Assembly: GCF_004348515.1 (NCBI RefSeq)
Contig: NZ_SMKH01000009.1
Location: 1-61,757, forward strand
Length of the DNA: 61,757 nucleotides
From: Actinomadura sp. KC345
GTDB lineage: Bacteria; Actinomycetota; Actinomycetes; Streptosporangiales; Streptosporangiaceae
Direction: 5' to 3'
Shown: positions 54,001 to 61,757 of the stretch, piece after piece
How the letters are laid out: each line of letters opens with the position of its first letter
Numbering within the stretch: the first letter of the stretch is position 1
Program-made: the position numbers and the translations under genes
Notes under the pieces: generated by a model
What the model was told of the DNA's origin: nothing
The model's input: only the letters and a program-made list of their open reading frames with translations
Database searches by the model: none

Positions 54001-54420
54001 CGTTCCGGTGACCGGTTCGGCGGCCGGCTTGACCGGACGCCACCGCGCCACCTGGCCCGTCCACCTGCGGACGGCCGCGCGGCCGAGCGCGACGTCCGAC
54101 CCGGACTCCCGCAGCGCCGCCGCCAGCGTCGCCACCGCGTCCGCCGGGAACTCGGCGCCGCCGTCGGCGAACAGCAGGAAGTCGCCGTCGCTCTCGTCGA
54201 CGCCCAGGTTGCGCGCCGCGCCCCGGCTCAGCGCCCCCTTCCGGATGACCCGGAACCGGTCGTCGGGGACGACGGTCTCCGCGGTCGCGCCGGTGCCGTC
54301 GTCCATGACGAGCACGTCCAGATGCGTGTGCGTCTGGGCCGCGAGCGACTCCAGAGTGCCGGGCAGTGTCTCCCCGGCTCCGTGGGCGAGCACGATGACG
54401 CTGATCCGGGGGGAGGGCAA
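51019..54420 (-). CDS. GT2-like / CDP-glycerol glycerophosphotransferase (TagF-like) fusion, large
   Basis: 1133 residues. Residues 1-230: GT-A-like domain (ISVIVLAHGAGETLPGTLESL, GAARNLGVDESDGDF) whose DxD position reads FADGG and is degenerate. Residues ~330-720: several beta-sandwich modules. Residues ~740-1130: Glyphos_transf polymerase with QTWHGTPLKKIGKD, EVGYPRNDLM, VVLYAPTWRDDQYY, ISDYSSVMFDFANTGRPMLFF and a final RFCPLDDGHAAARTVD. It would polymerise or prime glycerol-phosphate (or ribitol-phosphate) teichoic acid. TTG 54420 has AAGGAG 8 bases upstream; the frame to 54501 lacks similarity. Confidence 0.85.
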   Translation of the reverse strand: MPSPRISVIVLAHGAGETLPGTLESLAAQTHTHLDVLVMDDGTGATAETVVPDDRFRVIRKGALSRGAARNLGVDESDGDFLLFADGGAEFPADAVATLAAALRESGSDVALGRAAVRRWTGQVARWRPVKPAAEPVTGTDLGRTPELIEDRKVSGKLFRRSFWTANELEFPDLGRYDDLPLVVQALHRAAAVDVLADVVLHRQSDLFEPTTEAQEIADGFGAVTLATSWLEEEGHAKSRHQLQLMAVNDELRVFLDALPDIPAEERDQVVAQAAAYASGIPAKLLAGTKALTRLKWHLATTGHTTELVKVVRYQRGKAQPSIVRDPLRRYVVYPYWKDSSLDIPRDIYRARDEVRMRGRVHTVSWEGDRLTVTGEAYINSVSMRRRWTSVKTITLRSGKRKIVAKARQTPKPGKKSGWSGFEFTFDVRRLRDHGAWAEGDWDVQASVFNAGVFRQGALRGGSSGTGAHPPYHYVADDVRVVPRIEEGHLVIKVEKVGVKATALRWKGDALVIELKAAGEAPDELVLTLGDDHVTVPVTESEGRLTARVDPQALEGSPMPPDQIDDTRDWTVDAGGRPLVLAEGIDDIERAFGPLEVTAGRGPSGYLRVRRTTTRLVVGDCTWRPEGALALTATHSAHTGGQIVLRGRGRRKEYAFDLVTDASSGVLRAEIPVAAMPGVAGVLPLRPGRWDVLFRPPGERALTVRLSEPAHKNLPEPLEVARRGYALEGRDGRLVVSVTGDVSAEEKNAWKKHREEARRRVDRDGLRDTVLFSCFSGRQYSDSPKSIHQELLRRGSGLEQLWVVNDAQVELPSTLKPVRLNGKEWNEALATSRYIVTNHRLGDDFQRHPDQIVLQTWHGTPLKKIGKDIKEVHFAYTPGMKKALQAKSTGPVVPEWSHLLSPNPFSTEIFRRAFGFKGEMLEVGYPRNDLMHSPEADAVAKRVKERLGIPEGKRVVLYAPTWRDDQYYSRGRYKFDMRLDLERARQALGDDHVLLIRLHTNVVDGVTEDEHGFVRDVSLYPDITELYLISDMMISDYSSVMFDFANTGRPMLFFTYDLADYRDRLRGFYFDFEAESPGPLVETSDDLIDAIRDVDSVTAGHTARYKDFVARFCPLDDGHAAARTVDRVFGTDD

Positions 54421-54587
54421 GCGACCACTCCTTCGAGCACTCGGCGGCCCGGCGCCTGTGCCGGGTCGTGGGGGACGGCAATACTGCGCAGCGGCGTGCA
54501 CCCGAGGGGGCGGGCACGGCGGGGGAGCACCGGAGCGTCTGGGCGGATGTTACTGCGCGGCGGGGCGCCGCGTGGCCTGTCTTGCGC

Positions 54588-56810
54588 CTACTGCGGCGGG
54601 TTCGAGACCTTTTCGCCGAGGAACATCCGGCGGACGGCGCGCTCGGCCGCGTGTCCATCGTCCCACGGGCAGAACCGGGCCTTGAAGTTCGCGAGGTCCT
54701 TGGCGGCGGCGTCGCCCCACGGCGACCGCGAGACGAACGCGTCGACCAGCTCGGCCTCGGTCGAGGCGACGACGCCGGGCGGGGTCGCCATCAGGTCGAA
54801 GTTGACGCCGCGGGTGAGCTTGTAGGTCTCCCAGTCGTTGGCATAGATCACGATCGGCTTCTCGAGGTTGGCGTAGTCGAACATGATCGACGAGTAGTCG
54901 GTGAGGAGCGCGTCCGAGGCGATCGCGACGTCCTCGACCGAGGGGTGCTTGGAGACGTCGATGACCCGGCCCTCCGGCCAGCCCATGTCCGCCGCCATGT
55001 TCGCGATCTTGTAGTAGTAGTGCGCCCGCAGCAGCAGCACGTGGTTCTCGCCGAGCTGCTCCATGACCCGGCCGATGTCGAACATCGGGGTGTAGCGGCG
55101 CTGGTAGTCGCGGTGCGTCGGGGCGTACAGGATCGCGGTCGACCCGGCGGGGACGCCCAGCTCGGCGCGCAGCCGCTCCCGCTCGTCCTCGCCCGCGGTC
55201 ACCAGGCGGTCGTTGCGGGGGTAGCCGATCTCCAGCATCTCGTACTTGCACGGGAACCCGCGCTCCCACGCCTCGGTCGACAGCGGGTTGGACGAGACGA
55301 GGTAGTCCCAGCGGTCCGATCGGGCGATGAGGGCCTTGAAGTCCATGTCCTTGGCGCCGACCGGGAAGTCCATCTGGTCGAGGCCCATCTTCTTCAGCGG
55401 GGTGCCGTGCTGGGTCATCATGTGCACCTGCCCCGGCCGCTTCACGTACTCGTCGGGGAAGTTGACGTTGTTGACGAAGTACTTCGCGCGGGCGATCGTC
55501 CGGTAGTACTCGGCGGACCCGAAGACGACGTACTCCACGCCCTCCGGCATGGTCTTGCGCCCGCCCCGCTTCACCACCCAGACCGGGCGGATGTGCGGCG
55601 CCAGCTCCCGGACCTTCTCGTAGATGGCCGCCGGGTTGCAGGCGTAGCCGCGGCACCAGTAGGCCGCGAACACGGCCAGGTTCTCGTCGATCGGCCGCTG
55701 CCGCTGCATCCGGTAGTAGGGACGCTCCTTCGCGAGGTCCTTCGACATCCGCACGCCGCGCCGGCCGGCACGGGTGATCTTGCGGCCCCTCCGGCGCGCC
55801 TTGTGCTTGGTGTCCTGGGCGTGCACCCGCTGGTAGCCCCGGTAGTCGTTCGCCTTGATCATCCGGTGCTTGTCGGCGAGGAACGGCTTGTCCTCCGGCG
55901 CCGGCGGGACGTGCCCCTCGGGCTCGTACCTGTTGTACGTCTTGGACATCTCGGCGAAGAACCGCTCGTTGTCCGCCTCGTGGACGCGGTCGCCGCGCTC
56001 GATGATCACGAGCAGGTGCCAGATCGTCCGGTCGAACATCAGCGAGCGGAACGGGTCGGCCTTGGGGCCCATCCCGTCCATGAACTCGAAGATGCGGTCG
56101 TACTGCGCGAACGCGTCGAAGTGCTTGGCGCCGGTCGTCCTGGTGATCGCCCCGCGGCGGCGCTGCCGGTAGATGTAGCAGACCCGGTCCAGCAGGCTCA
56201 GCCGCTCGGCGGCCATGAGGATCGGGTAGGTGACGTTGAGGTCCTCGTAGAAGCCGCCGCTGAACCGCAGCCCGAGGTCGAGCAGGAACTCCCGGCGGAT
56301 CGCCTTGTTCCACGCCGTCATCATCATCTCGAGGACGCTCGGGCGCTCCTCGAGCGTGAACACGTCCGGCGCGGGCGGCTCGCGGAACAGGTGGTTGATG
56401 ATGCTGCGCTTGACCCGGCCGTTCCAGTAGGCGCGCGCGTAGTCGAAGACCAGCACGTCGGGCCGGGTCTCCTCCAGCCGCTCCACGATGGCCCGGACGG
56501 CGCCCTCGGTCGCGTAGTCGTCGCTGTCGAAGAACCACACGTAGTCGCCGGTCGCCATGTCGAGGCCGATGTTGCGGGCGTGGCCGAGCCCGACGTTCTC
56601 CTCGAGGTGGCGCACCCGCACCCGCGAGTCGCGCTCGGCGAACTCGTCGAGGATCTCCCCGCAGCCGTCCGGTGAATGGTCGTCGACCGCGATGACCTCG
56701 AGGTTGGGGAGGTCGGGATCGAGGATGGAATCCAGGCACTGCCGGATGTACCCCTGCACTTTGTGCACGGGCACGATGACGCTCAAGGAGATGTCGTTTT
56801 CACTGCTCAC
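54588..56810 (-). CDS. GT2 / CDP-glycerol glycerophosphotransferase fusion
   Basis: 740 residues. The N-terminal GT2 domain (1-270) is intact: LSVIVPVHKVQGYIRQCLDSIL, VDDHSPDGCGEIL, DYVWFFDSDDYATEGA (metal DxD), GFYEDLNVTYPIL. A basic linker (~335-380) leads to the Glyphos_transf domain (390-740): QHGTPLKKMGLDQMDF, EIGYPRNDRLV, ILYAPTHRDYQRRYTP, LTDYSSIMFDYANLEKPIVIYA, FCPWDDGHAAERAV. It is likely a teichoic-acid-type polymerase or linkage enzyme that also adds a sugar. GTG 56810 is the start. It shares its end motif with the 51019 protein, indicating paralogy. Confidence 0.9.
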   Translation of the reverse strand: MSSENDISLSVIVPVHKVQGYIRQCLDSILDPDLPNLEVIAVDDHSPDGCGEILDEFAERDSRVRVRHLEENVGLGHARNIGLDMATGDYVWFFDSDDYATEGAVRAIVERLEETRPDVLVFDYARAYWNGRVKRSIINHLFREPPAPDVFTLEERPSVLEMMMTAWNKAIRREFLLDLGLRFSGGFYEDLNVTYPILMAAERLSLLDRVCYIYRQRRRGAITRTTGAKHFDAFAQYDRIFEFMDGMGPKADPFRSLMFDRTIWHLLVIIERGDRVHEADNERFFAEMSKTYNRYEPEGHVPPAPEDKPFLADKHRMIKANDYRGYQRVHAQDTKHKARRRGRKITRAGRRGVRMSKDLAKERPYYRMQRQRPIDENLAVFAAYWCRGYACNPAAIYEKVRELAPHIRPVWVVKRGGRKTMPEGVEYVVFGSAEYYRTIARAKYFVNNVNFPDEYVKRPGQVHMMTQHGTPLKKMGLDQMDFPVGAKDMDFKALIARSDRWDYLVSSNPLSTEAWERGFPCKYEMLEIGYPRNDRLVTAGEDERERLRAELGVPAGSTAILYAPTHRDYQRRYTPMFDIGRVMEQLGENHVLLLRAHYYYKIANMAADMGWPEGRVIDVSKHPSVEDVAIASDALLTDYSSIMFDYANLEKPIVIYANDWETYKLTRGVNFDLMATPPGVVASTEAELVDAFVSRSPWGDAAAKDLANFKARFCPWDDGHAAERAVRRMFLGEKVSNPPQ

Positions 56811-56869
56811 ACGTGGGCCAATCAGCTACTCGGTGAATCTGGACTATACCCGCAAGTGGTAGGTAAATC

Positions 56870-58102
56870 TTATGTCCTGCCATGCGTGGGCTTGAGCAGC
56901 CACTTGGCCTTGGGCTCGACCGCCCGGTGCGTCAGGCGCTGGACAGGCGCGGTGGCGAGGACCACGCCGAGCGCGACCGCCGCCAGGGTGACGCACACCA
57001 GGCCGAGCGGTGTGTGCAGGACCGGCTCGGCCAGTACGCCGGTGTAGTCGAACGTCTTCACGATGAGCCCATGGAGCAGGTACACGTACATGGAACGCGT
57101 CCCCATCCGCGTGTACCAGCTCGTCTCACGCGGGATCACCGCGAGGAACGCGGCCCCCAGGAACACGGCGAACGCGAGCGCGAGAAGGCGGTAGCCCGAC
57201 CCCTCCAGGGCTCCGTACCCCATGTCGTCATAACCCTTGTTCCAGAGGATGAAACTGCGGTGGATGTCCGGGATGACCGTGCCCTTCTCCCAGACGTAGG
57301 CGACGGGCAGGGCGATGACCAGCACGGCGAGGCCCGCCCAGCGGGCCCAGGAGCGGCGGAGCCACTGGATGTGCCTGGGCTCGATCGTCAGGCCCAGCAC
57401 GAAGAGCGGCAGCAGCCCGGCCGTGCGGCTGAGCGTCGAGTCGGCGGTGAACGCCCAGGACCCGGCGACGAGGCTCAGCGCCACCGAGGTCAGGACGGGG
57501 TAGCGGAGGTGGCCCCACAGCGGGACGCTCAGCCGCCAGAAGACCATGGCGACCAGAAACCACATCAGGAAATGTGGTCGGAAGAGCTCACTCACCTTGA
57601 AATCGACATCATTGATGAGGATGAGCTGCGCCCGATATAGCAGGATAAAAATTACATAGGGGACGATCAGCGTGGGGAAAATGCTGCGGAACTTGTCCGT
57701 CGAGCGCATGAACCCGCGGGAGAAGTAGCCGGCGATGAAGACGAAGACCGGCATGTGGAAGCTGTACAGGACGACGTAGGCCGCCTTCGCCGCGTTGCTG
57801 TCCCCGAACTCGGCCCAGACGTGCCCCACGACGACGAGCGCGGCCGTGAAGAACTTGGCGTTGTCGAAGAAGGCGTCGCGCTGCCGCGGTGCCGCCGCCC
57901 GCCCGCCTCCGGGCCGCCCGTCTCGCGTCGCGCCGTCCCGCGCGGTGCCTTCCGGTGCGGTGCTGCCCGATGCGGTGCTGCCCGGCACCATGCCGCCGTT
58001 GACGTCCGGGAGGGTGACGTCGGGGGCGGTGGCGGCCCGCGTGCCCGAGCCCGGGAGGGTTCCGGACGGGGACGGGCGCGACGGGGGGTAAGTGTCGGTC
58101 AT
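56870..58102 (-). CDS. Membrane acyltransferase 3 family protein
   Basis: 410 residues. A ~75-residue disordered Ser/Thr/Pro/Gly tail precedes the conserved entry FFDNAKFFTAALVVVGHVWAEF (catalytic-type His), FHMPVFVFIAGYFSR, and about ten helices. Proteins of this family O-acetylate or O-succinylate surface glycans. ATG 58102 lies very near its GGAGAG; TTG 58132 is an alternative start. Tandem with a paralogue at 58208, sharing FFDNAK(F/Y)F, VVVGH and GYFSR. Acyl donor and acceptor unknown. Confidence 0.85.
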   Translation of the reverse strand: MTDTYPPSRPSPSGTLPGSGTRAATAPDVTLPDVNGGMVPGSTASGSTAPEGTARDGATRDGRPGGGRAAAPRQRDAFFDNAKFFTAALVVVGHVWAEFGDSNAAKAAYVVLYSFHMPVFVFIAGYFSRGFMRSTDKFRSIFPTLIVPYVIFILLYRAQLILINDVDFKVSELFRPHFLMWFLVAMVFWRLSVPLWGHLRYPVLTSVALSLVAGSWAFTADSTLSRTAGLLPLFVLGLTIEPRHIQWLRRSWARWAGLAVLVIALPVAYVWEKGTVIPDIHRSFILWNKGYDDMGYGALEGSGYRLLALAFAVFLGAAFLAVIPRETSWYTRMGTRSMYVYLLHGLIVKTFDYTGVLAEPVLHTPLGLVCVTLAAVALGVVLATAPVQRLTHRAVEPKAKWLLKPTHGRT

Positions 58103-58207
58103 CTCTCCGAAGATTCGCTTAGTGCGTGACAAACGTTCACCTGAGAGGCATGGGCGACTCTAGTCCCTGATGGGGGGAGATGTTGCCAGATGTGCGAGTT
58201 CGGCCTG

Positions 58208-59386
58208 CTAGCCCTTCCGGTTCGGCCGGCGCAGGGGCGTGAACACCCACGTCATCTTGGGCTCCAGCGCCCAGCTCATCGTCCGTACGACCCACTTGGT
58301 GCACAGGAGCGTTCCGATCGTCATCGCGATGACGATCACGATGAGGATGCCGGGCACCGTGTGCATCCAGTCCATGCTCCACCCGTCGGTGAAGTTCATC
58401 GTCCGGGTGAGGAACCCGTGGAGCAGGTAGGCGTACAGCGTGGCCGCGCCCAGCCCCGTGAACCAGTAGCGCTTGCGCGGGATCTGGGTCAGGAACGCGG
58501 CGACGAGCACGGCCGCGCAGGCGAACATGGCCATCCGCATGAGCGAGCCGGAGAAGTTGCCGACGTTGAACGCCTCATGCGGGTGCTTCCAGTAGATCCA
58601 GCCCCGCGACATCCGGTCCATGACGAAGAACGCGCCGCCCACCCCGGCGAGGAGTACCACCGCCCCGATCGGGCGCAGGACGGGCTTCTTCAGCAGCTCG
58701 AAGTGCTCCGGCCTCAGCGTGAGGCCGAGGACGTAGAACGGCAGCAGGCCGAGCACCCGGTGGATGTCGAACGTGTCGCCGAGGTCGCTCATGTACGCCA
58801 GCAGCGCGATCCCGATCGCGACCGCGAGCGGCCAGCGGATCTGCTGCCAGACCGGGGTGGACAGCCGCCACAGGAAGAGCGCGCACAGGAACCACGTCAG
58901 GTAGTACGGGCTCAGCAGGCTGATCTCGAGCTTGTTGCCGCCTGCGAGCCAGTGGTACAGCGAGTAGGCGGTCTCGAACACCACGTACGGCACGCCGACG
59001 GTGGTGATGAGCCTGCGCGCCTTGCCGGCGGAGAACGTCCAGTTCCGCGAGAAGTAGCCGGTGATCAGAACGAACAGCGGCATGTGGAACATGTAGATGA
59101 ACAGGTACAGCCCCTGCGCGAGCGGGACGTCCTGCAGGTAGGCCAGGGAGTGGCCGACCACCACCAGGAGGATCGCGAAGTACTTGGCGTTGTCGAAGAA
59201 CGGGTCGCGCTGCTTGCGCGGCGGCGGCGCCTCCGCGGCGCCGGTGGCCGCGGCGCCGGCGGCCCCTCCCGTGCCGACCGCACCCACCGAGGGCGCCTCC
59301 GGAACCGCCGCCGTCGGGTCCATGGAGAGCGGCTGATCGGCGCGCGGCGCCGTGCCGGCCCCGGAAGGCCTCGTGGTGTAGGTCAT
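58208..59386 (-). CDS. Membrane acyltransferase 3 family protein, paralogue
   Basis: 392 residues with a ~60-residue Ala/Gly/Pro N-tail, then FFDNAKYFAILLVVVGHSLAYLQ, YMFHMPLFVLITGYFSRNW, SPYYLTWFLCALFLWRL, LGLLPFYVLGLTLRPEHFELL and a final helix pair ending ALEPKMTWVFTPLRRP. The overall match to the 56870 protein indicates tandem duplication followed by divergence. ATG 59386 begins a frame with no competing site; the LCP gene lies 14 bases upstream, so co-transcription is likely. Confidence 0.87.
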   Translation of the reverse strand: MTYTTRPSGAGTAPRADQPLSMDPTAAVPEAPSVGAVGTGGAAGAAATGAAEAPPPRKQRDPFFDNAKYFAILLVVVGHSLAYLQDVPLAQGLYLFIYMFHMPLFVLITGYFSRNWTFSAGKARRLITTVGVPYVVFETAYSLYHWLAGGNKLEISLLSPYYLTWFLCALFLWRLSTPVWQQIRWPLAVAIGIALLAYMSDLGDTFDIHRVLGLLPFYVLGLTLRPEHFELLKKPVLRPIGAVVLLAGVGGAFFVMDRMSRGWIYWKHPHEAFNVGNFSGSLMRMAMFACAAVLVAAFLTQIPRKRYWFTGLGAATLYAYLLHGFLTRTMNFTDGWSMDWMHTVPGILIVIVIAMTIGTLLCTKWVVRTMSWALEPKMTWVFTPLRRPNRKG

Positions 59387-59400
59387 ACGCTGCCCCGGTC

Positions 59401-60822
59401 TTAGGTCTCCTTGCAGATGTCATCGTTGGCGCGGATCTCGCCCTGCTGCTTGGGGATGCCGCCGCCGGCGCTCTTCAGGTTCGTCCAGTCGCCGCCGACG
59501 ACGAGGTCCACGACACCGGGTGTTCCGCCGCTGCGCGGAGCGGGCTTCGGCTTGCTCGGAATCATCCCGGCCAGCGTCTGCGCTCCCTGGTCCGCACCGG
59601 AACCGTACATGACCTTGGTGGTCGAGGTGGTGGAGGGCGCGTTCCCGCCGACCGAAACCTGGAAGCCCTGCGACTCCAGGTCCTCGGCGACGCGGCTCGC
59701 CTGGCCGTCGATGCCGCTGCCGTTGAAGACCCGCACCCGCACCTGGCTCGGCTGGACCTTCGGCCGGCTGCCCGGCTTGGGCTCCTTCGGCACCGTCTTG
59801 TCGTTGCGGACGGCGGCGAAGAAGGGCTGTGCGGACTCGCTGAGCGCGACGCGGTTCGGGTCCTGCGGGTCGGGACCGGACGGGACGGTGACGAAGCGCA
59901 GCTTGCCCGACGACATGCCCTGCATCTCCCGGGCGATGTCCATCATGACCTGCGGCGTCAGCTCCTCGTCGGTGGTGAGCGACTTGGTCACCGCGTTCAT
60001 CAGGTCGACGAGCTTCTTGGGATTGCTGAGCGTGCCCGCGCTCAGCGCCTTGTTGGCGAGCGCCCCCATGAACTTCTGCTGGCGCTTGATGCGGTCGAGG
60101 TCGGAGCCGTCGCCGAGCCCGTGCCGGACGCGCACGTACGCCAGCGCCTGCTCGCCCTTGATGTTGTGCTTGCCCGCGCTCAGGTTGAGCTTGGACTGGG
60201 GGTCGTTGACGGCCTTCGGCAGGCACACCGGGACGCCGCCGACGGCGCTCGTGATGGACTTGAACCCGTTGAAGTCGACCTGCATGAAGTGGTCGATGCG
60301 GACGTTGGACAGGCTCTCGATCGTCTTCATGACGCAGGCCGCGCCGCCGTTGGTGAACGCCGAGTTGATCTGGGCGCGGGGCTGGGCCGGCACCACCGAG
60401 CCGTCCCGCTTCTTGCAGGACGGCATCGGGACCATCAGGTCGCGGGGGAAGCTGATCGCCATCGCCTGGCCGCCGCCGGGGGACAGGTGCAGCAGGATCA
60501 TCGTGTCCGAGCGGGGCGGCTCGTTCTTCATCTGGCGGCCGTACTTGGCGTTGCCCCCGGCGCGGGTGTCGGACCCGAGCAGCAGGATGTTCATCGCCTC
60601 GTTCAGCTTCTTCGGCCGGTCGGGGCCGAGCTGGGCGTTGACGTCCTCGTGCGAGATGTTCCCGAACGCCTGGCGGTACAGCCCGTAGGTCGTGAGGGAG
60701 CCGAGCACCATGACCACCGACAGCCCGATGCACACCCATCCGAGGATGCGCCAGCCGCGTCGAGGCGCCGGGTGCGGGTCGGCGTCGTCGACGTACTCCA
60801 TGTACATCGGGTTGCTGTTCAT
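59401..60822 (-). CDS. LCP (LytR-CpsA-Psr) family ligase with LytR_C domain
   Basis: 473 residues: short cytoplasmic N-terminus, TM helix about 25-48, LCP domain ~75-330 (NILLLGSDTRAGG, PRSDTMILLHLSPGGGQAMAISFPRDLMVPMP, YVRVRHGLGDGSDLDRIKRQQKF) and LytR_C ~365-470 (VRVRVFNGSGIDGQASRVAEDL). Cys residues (SCKKRDG, AACVM, VCLP) may form disulfides. It would attach the polymer made by this cluster to peptidoglycan. ATG 60822. Second LCP of the window after 17710; probably co-transcribed with the acyltransferases. Confidence 0.93.
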   Translation of the reverse strand: MNSNPMYMEYVDDADPHPAPRRGWRILGWVCIGLSVVMVLGSLTTYGLYRQAFGNISHEDVNAQLGPDRPKKLNEAMNILLLGSDTRAGGNAKYGRQMKNEPPRSDTMILLHLSPGGGQAMAISFPRDLMVPMPSCKKRDGSVVPAQPRAQINSAFTNGGAACVMKTIESLSNVRIDHFMQVDFNGFKSITSAVGGVPVCLPKAVNDPQSKLNLSAGKHNIKGEQALAYVRVRHGLGDGSDLDRIKRQQKFMGALANKALSAGTLSNPKKLVDLMNAVTKSLTTDEELTPQVMMDIAREMQGMSSGKLRFVTVPSGPDPQDPNRVALSESAQPFFAAVRNDKTVPKEPKPGSRPKVQPSQVRVRVFNGSGIDGQASRVAEDLESQGFQVSVGGNAPSTTSTTKVMYGSGADQGAQTLAGMIPSKPKPAPRSGGTPGVVDLVVGGDWTNLKSAGGGIPKQQGEIRANDDICKET

Positions 60823-60845
60823 CGGCTCCGAGATCCGGGTCTAGG

Positions 60846-60872
60846 GCTGGGGTCCGGGGTGGTCGCCCCAGC
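60846..60872 (-). terminator. Hairpin after the TIGR03089 gene
   Basis: A 7-bp stem GCTGGGG/CCCCAGC with a 13-base GC-rich loop lies in the 106-base gap between the TIGR03089 stop and the LCP start. It could be a terminator or part of the LCP leader. Confidence 0.42.
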
Positions 60873-60928
60873 AGAGGCAGGCCCGCTTTCAGGGGTCGTG
60901 TGGCTGGACGAGGGCAAGGCGAGCGTAG

Positions 60929-61757
60929 TCAGGTCAGCCGGCGCGGGTGCCCCGATTCGTCATTCCATCCGGGCAGACCGGCCACCACCGTCACATGCTC
61001 CACGGTGACCCGACGATCTAGTGCGGCTTTGTCGAAGTTTCGTTGGATTATGACGGAAGCACCCGAGATTAGTGGTGCCAGCAAGCCGGTCAGTACCCCG
61101 TCGAGTGTGGCGAACGGCATGCCAACCAGAAGCCGGTCGCGCGCGTCCAGCTCCCACTTCTCGGCCGCCGCGCGGCCGGCCGTGACCAGCTCCGCGCCGG
61201 TCAGTGTGGCGTTTGTCACACTCATCGCGGGCGTCTCGGGCGTCACTTCGGGCCCCGGGACGAACCGGTCGCCGTAGGTGCGGACCTCCGCGGCGTAGTC
61301 GGTCACGCCCGGCGGGCAGTCGGCGAGCGGCCCGCCCAGCGCGTGCAGCGACAGCCCGACGATCTCCTCGGCCCCGCCCGTCAGTCCCTCGTCGGTGAGC
61401 ACGTCGTCCAGCACCTCCTGCGCGGCCGCCAGGATGTACGGTTCGGCGGCTCCTACTGGTTCGACCCCGTTCGGCCCGGTTCTGTTCGGACCGGTCGCGC
61501 CGCGTCCACGGAAGGCGTCCGGGTCGAGCGGCTCCACCAGCAGCCCGGCGGACCAGCAGGCCATCAGCCAGACCGGGGTCTGCCAGTGCGGCGGCAGGAC
61601 GAGGACGGCCCGCGTCCCCGGTTCGGCGGCGAGACCGTCGACGAGGAAGTTCGCCGTCTTGGCCACCCAGTTGTCGAACGTCCGCGCGGACAGCTCGACG
61701 CGCTCGCCGCTCGCGTCGTCGTAGAAGGTCACCAGCGGGTTGGACGGGTCGTCGGCC
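60929..61757 (-). CDS. TIGR03089 family (AMP-ligase-like) protein, 5' end cut off
   Basis: The frame is open to the right edge of the window and begins there with ADDPSNPLVTFYDDASGERVELSARTFDNWVAKTANFL, which matches the start region of TIGR03089 proteins, so only ~15 N-terminal residues seem to be missing. These actinobacterial proteins look like an N-terminal half of an acyl-CoA synthetase (RAVLVLPPHWQTPVWLMACWSAGLLVEPLDP) but lack the full adenylate-forming motifs; function unknown. The adjacency of TIGR03089 to an LCP gene is, as I recall, common in actinomycetes. A short TGPNRTGPNG repeat-like insert is present near 61480. Confidence 0.85.
   Translation of the reverse strand, partial: ADDPSNPLVTFYDDASGERVELSARTFDNWVAKTANFLVDGLAAEPGTRAVLVLPPHWQTPVWLMACWSAGLLVEPLDPDAFRGRGATGPNRTGPNGVEPVGAAEPYILAAAQEVLDDVLTDEGLTGGAEEIVGLSLHALGGPLADCPPGVTDYAAEVRTYGDRFVPGPEVTPETPAMSVTNATLTGAELVTAGRAAAEKWELDARDRLLVGMPFATLDGVLTGLLAPLISGASVIIQRNFDKAALDRRVTVEHVTVVAGLPGWNDESGHPRRLT

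Overview
The window is high-GC DNA with dense, short-gapped genes, frequent GTG/TTG starts and ATGA/GTGA overlaps. This points to a filamentous actinobacterium. Gene content (GlgX-TreY-TreZ, purK-purE beside GtrA, LCP enzymes, TIGR03089 next to LCP, HelD/HelR-like ATPase, TagF-like polymerases) would suit a Thermomonosporaceae-type organism such as Actinomadura, but the genus is an inference. I see no rRNA, tRNA, CRISPR array, integrase or insertion sequence, and no gene-free stretch longer than 300 bases. The largest gap is 27406-27674, which is full of repeats and palindromes.

Layout. 1-2900: end of birA, a class III adenylate cyclase, and an iron-storage pair (bfd, bfr) behind a near-perfect IdeR/DtxR box. 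2920-9387: glgX-treY-treZ, an overlapping operon that turns debranched alpha-glucan into trehalose. 9539-14627: a response regulator/histidine kinase pair, a GtrA membrane protein, purK-purE and a CoA-binding protein. 14668-21573: UDP-sugar dehydrogenase, a secreted Ala/Pro-rich protein, a thioesterase behind a duplicated palindromic operator, an LCP ligase, a polymer-type GT2 and a membrane protein with a Pro-rich tail. 21590-27405: an IspD-like cytidylyltransferase divergent from a translationally coupled operon (two DUF5941-like membrane proteins, a LicC/IPCT-like nucleotidyltransferase, a glycerol-1-phosphate-dehydrogenase-like enzyme, a CDP-alcohol phosphotransferase and a GT2). This operon looks like a complete route to an uncharacterised phospho-alcohol lipid or polymer and is the most interesting part of the window. 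27675-36031: mostly non-envelope genes (TetR regulator, HelR-like RNA polymerase ATPase, degenerate SDR with an acetoacetate-decarboxylase-like protein, SRPBCC protein, (p)ppGpp-hydrolase-like HD protein, PQQ-propeller membrane protein).

36065-61757: a long cell-surface polymer region. It holds several GT4 enzymes, WecB and a UDP-N-acetylhexosamine dehydrogenase (together a UDP-ManNAcA route), a tandem-GT4 protein, a second CDP-alcohol phosphotransferase, a GT-C-like membrane protein, two large GT2/CDP-glycerol-glycerophosphotransferase fusions with a stand-alone beta-sandwich protein, two paralogous membrane acyltransferases, a second LCP ligase and the end of a TIGR03089 gene. A short interruption (44214-46285) carries an HxlR regulator, a methyltransferase and a SoxR-box-controlled monooxygenase.

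How the parts fit. The two LCP proteins would attach undecaprenyl-linked polymers to peptidoglycan. The TagF-like enzymes and WecB/dehydrogenase would make a teichoic- or teichuronic-acid-like glycopolymer, and the acyltransferases would decorate it. The G1P-like operon may supply an unusual CDP-alcohol or lipid head group. Notable non-coding signals are two covarying hairpin copies (one inserted in wecB), IdeR and SoxR boxes, TetR-type operators, and a 24-bp perfect hairpin at 32604-32665.
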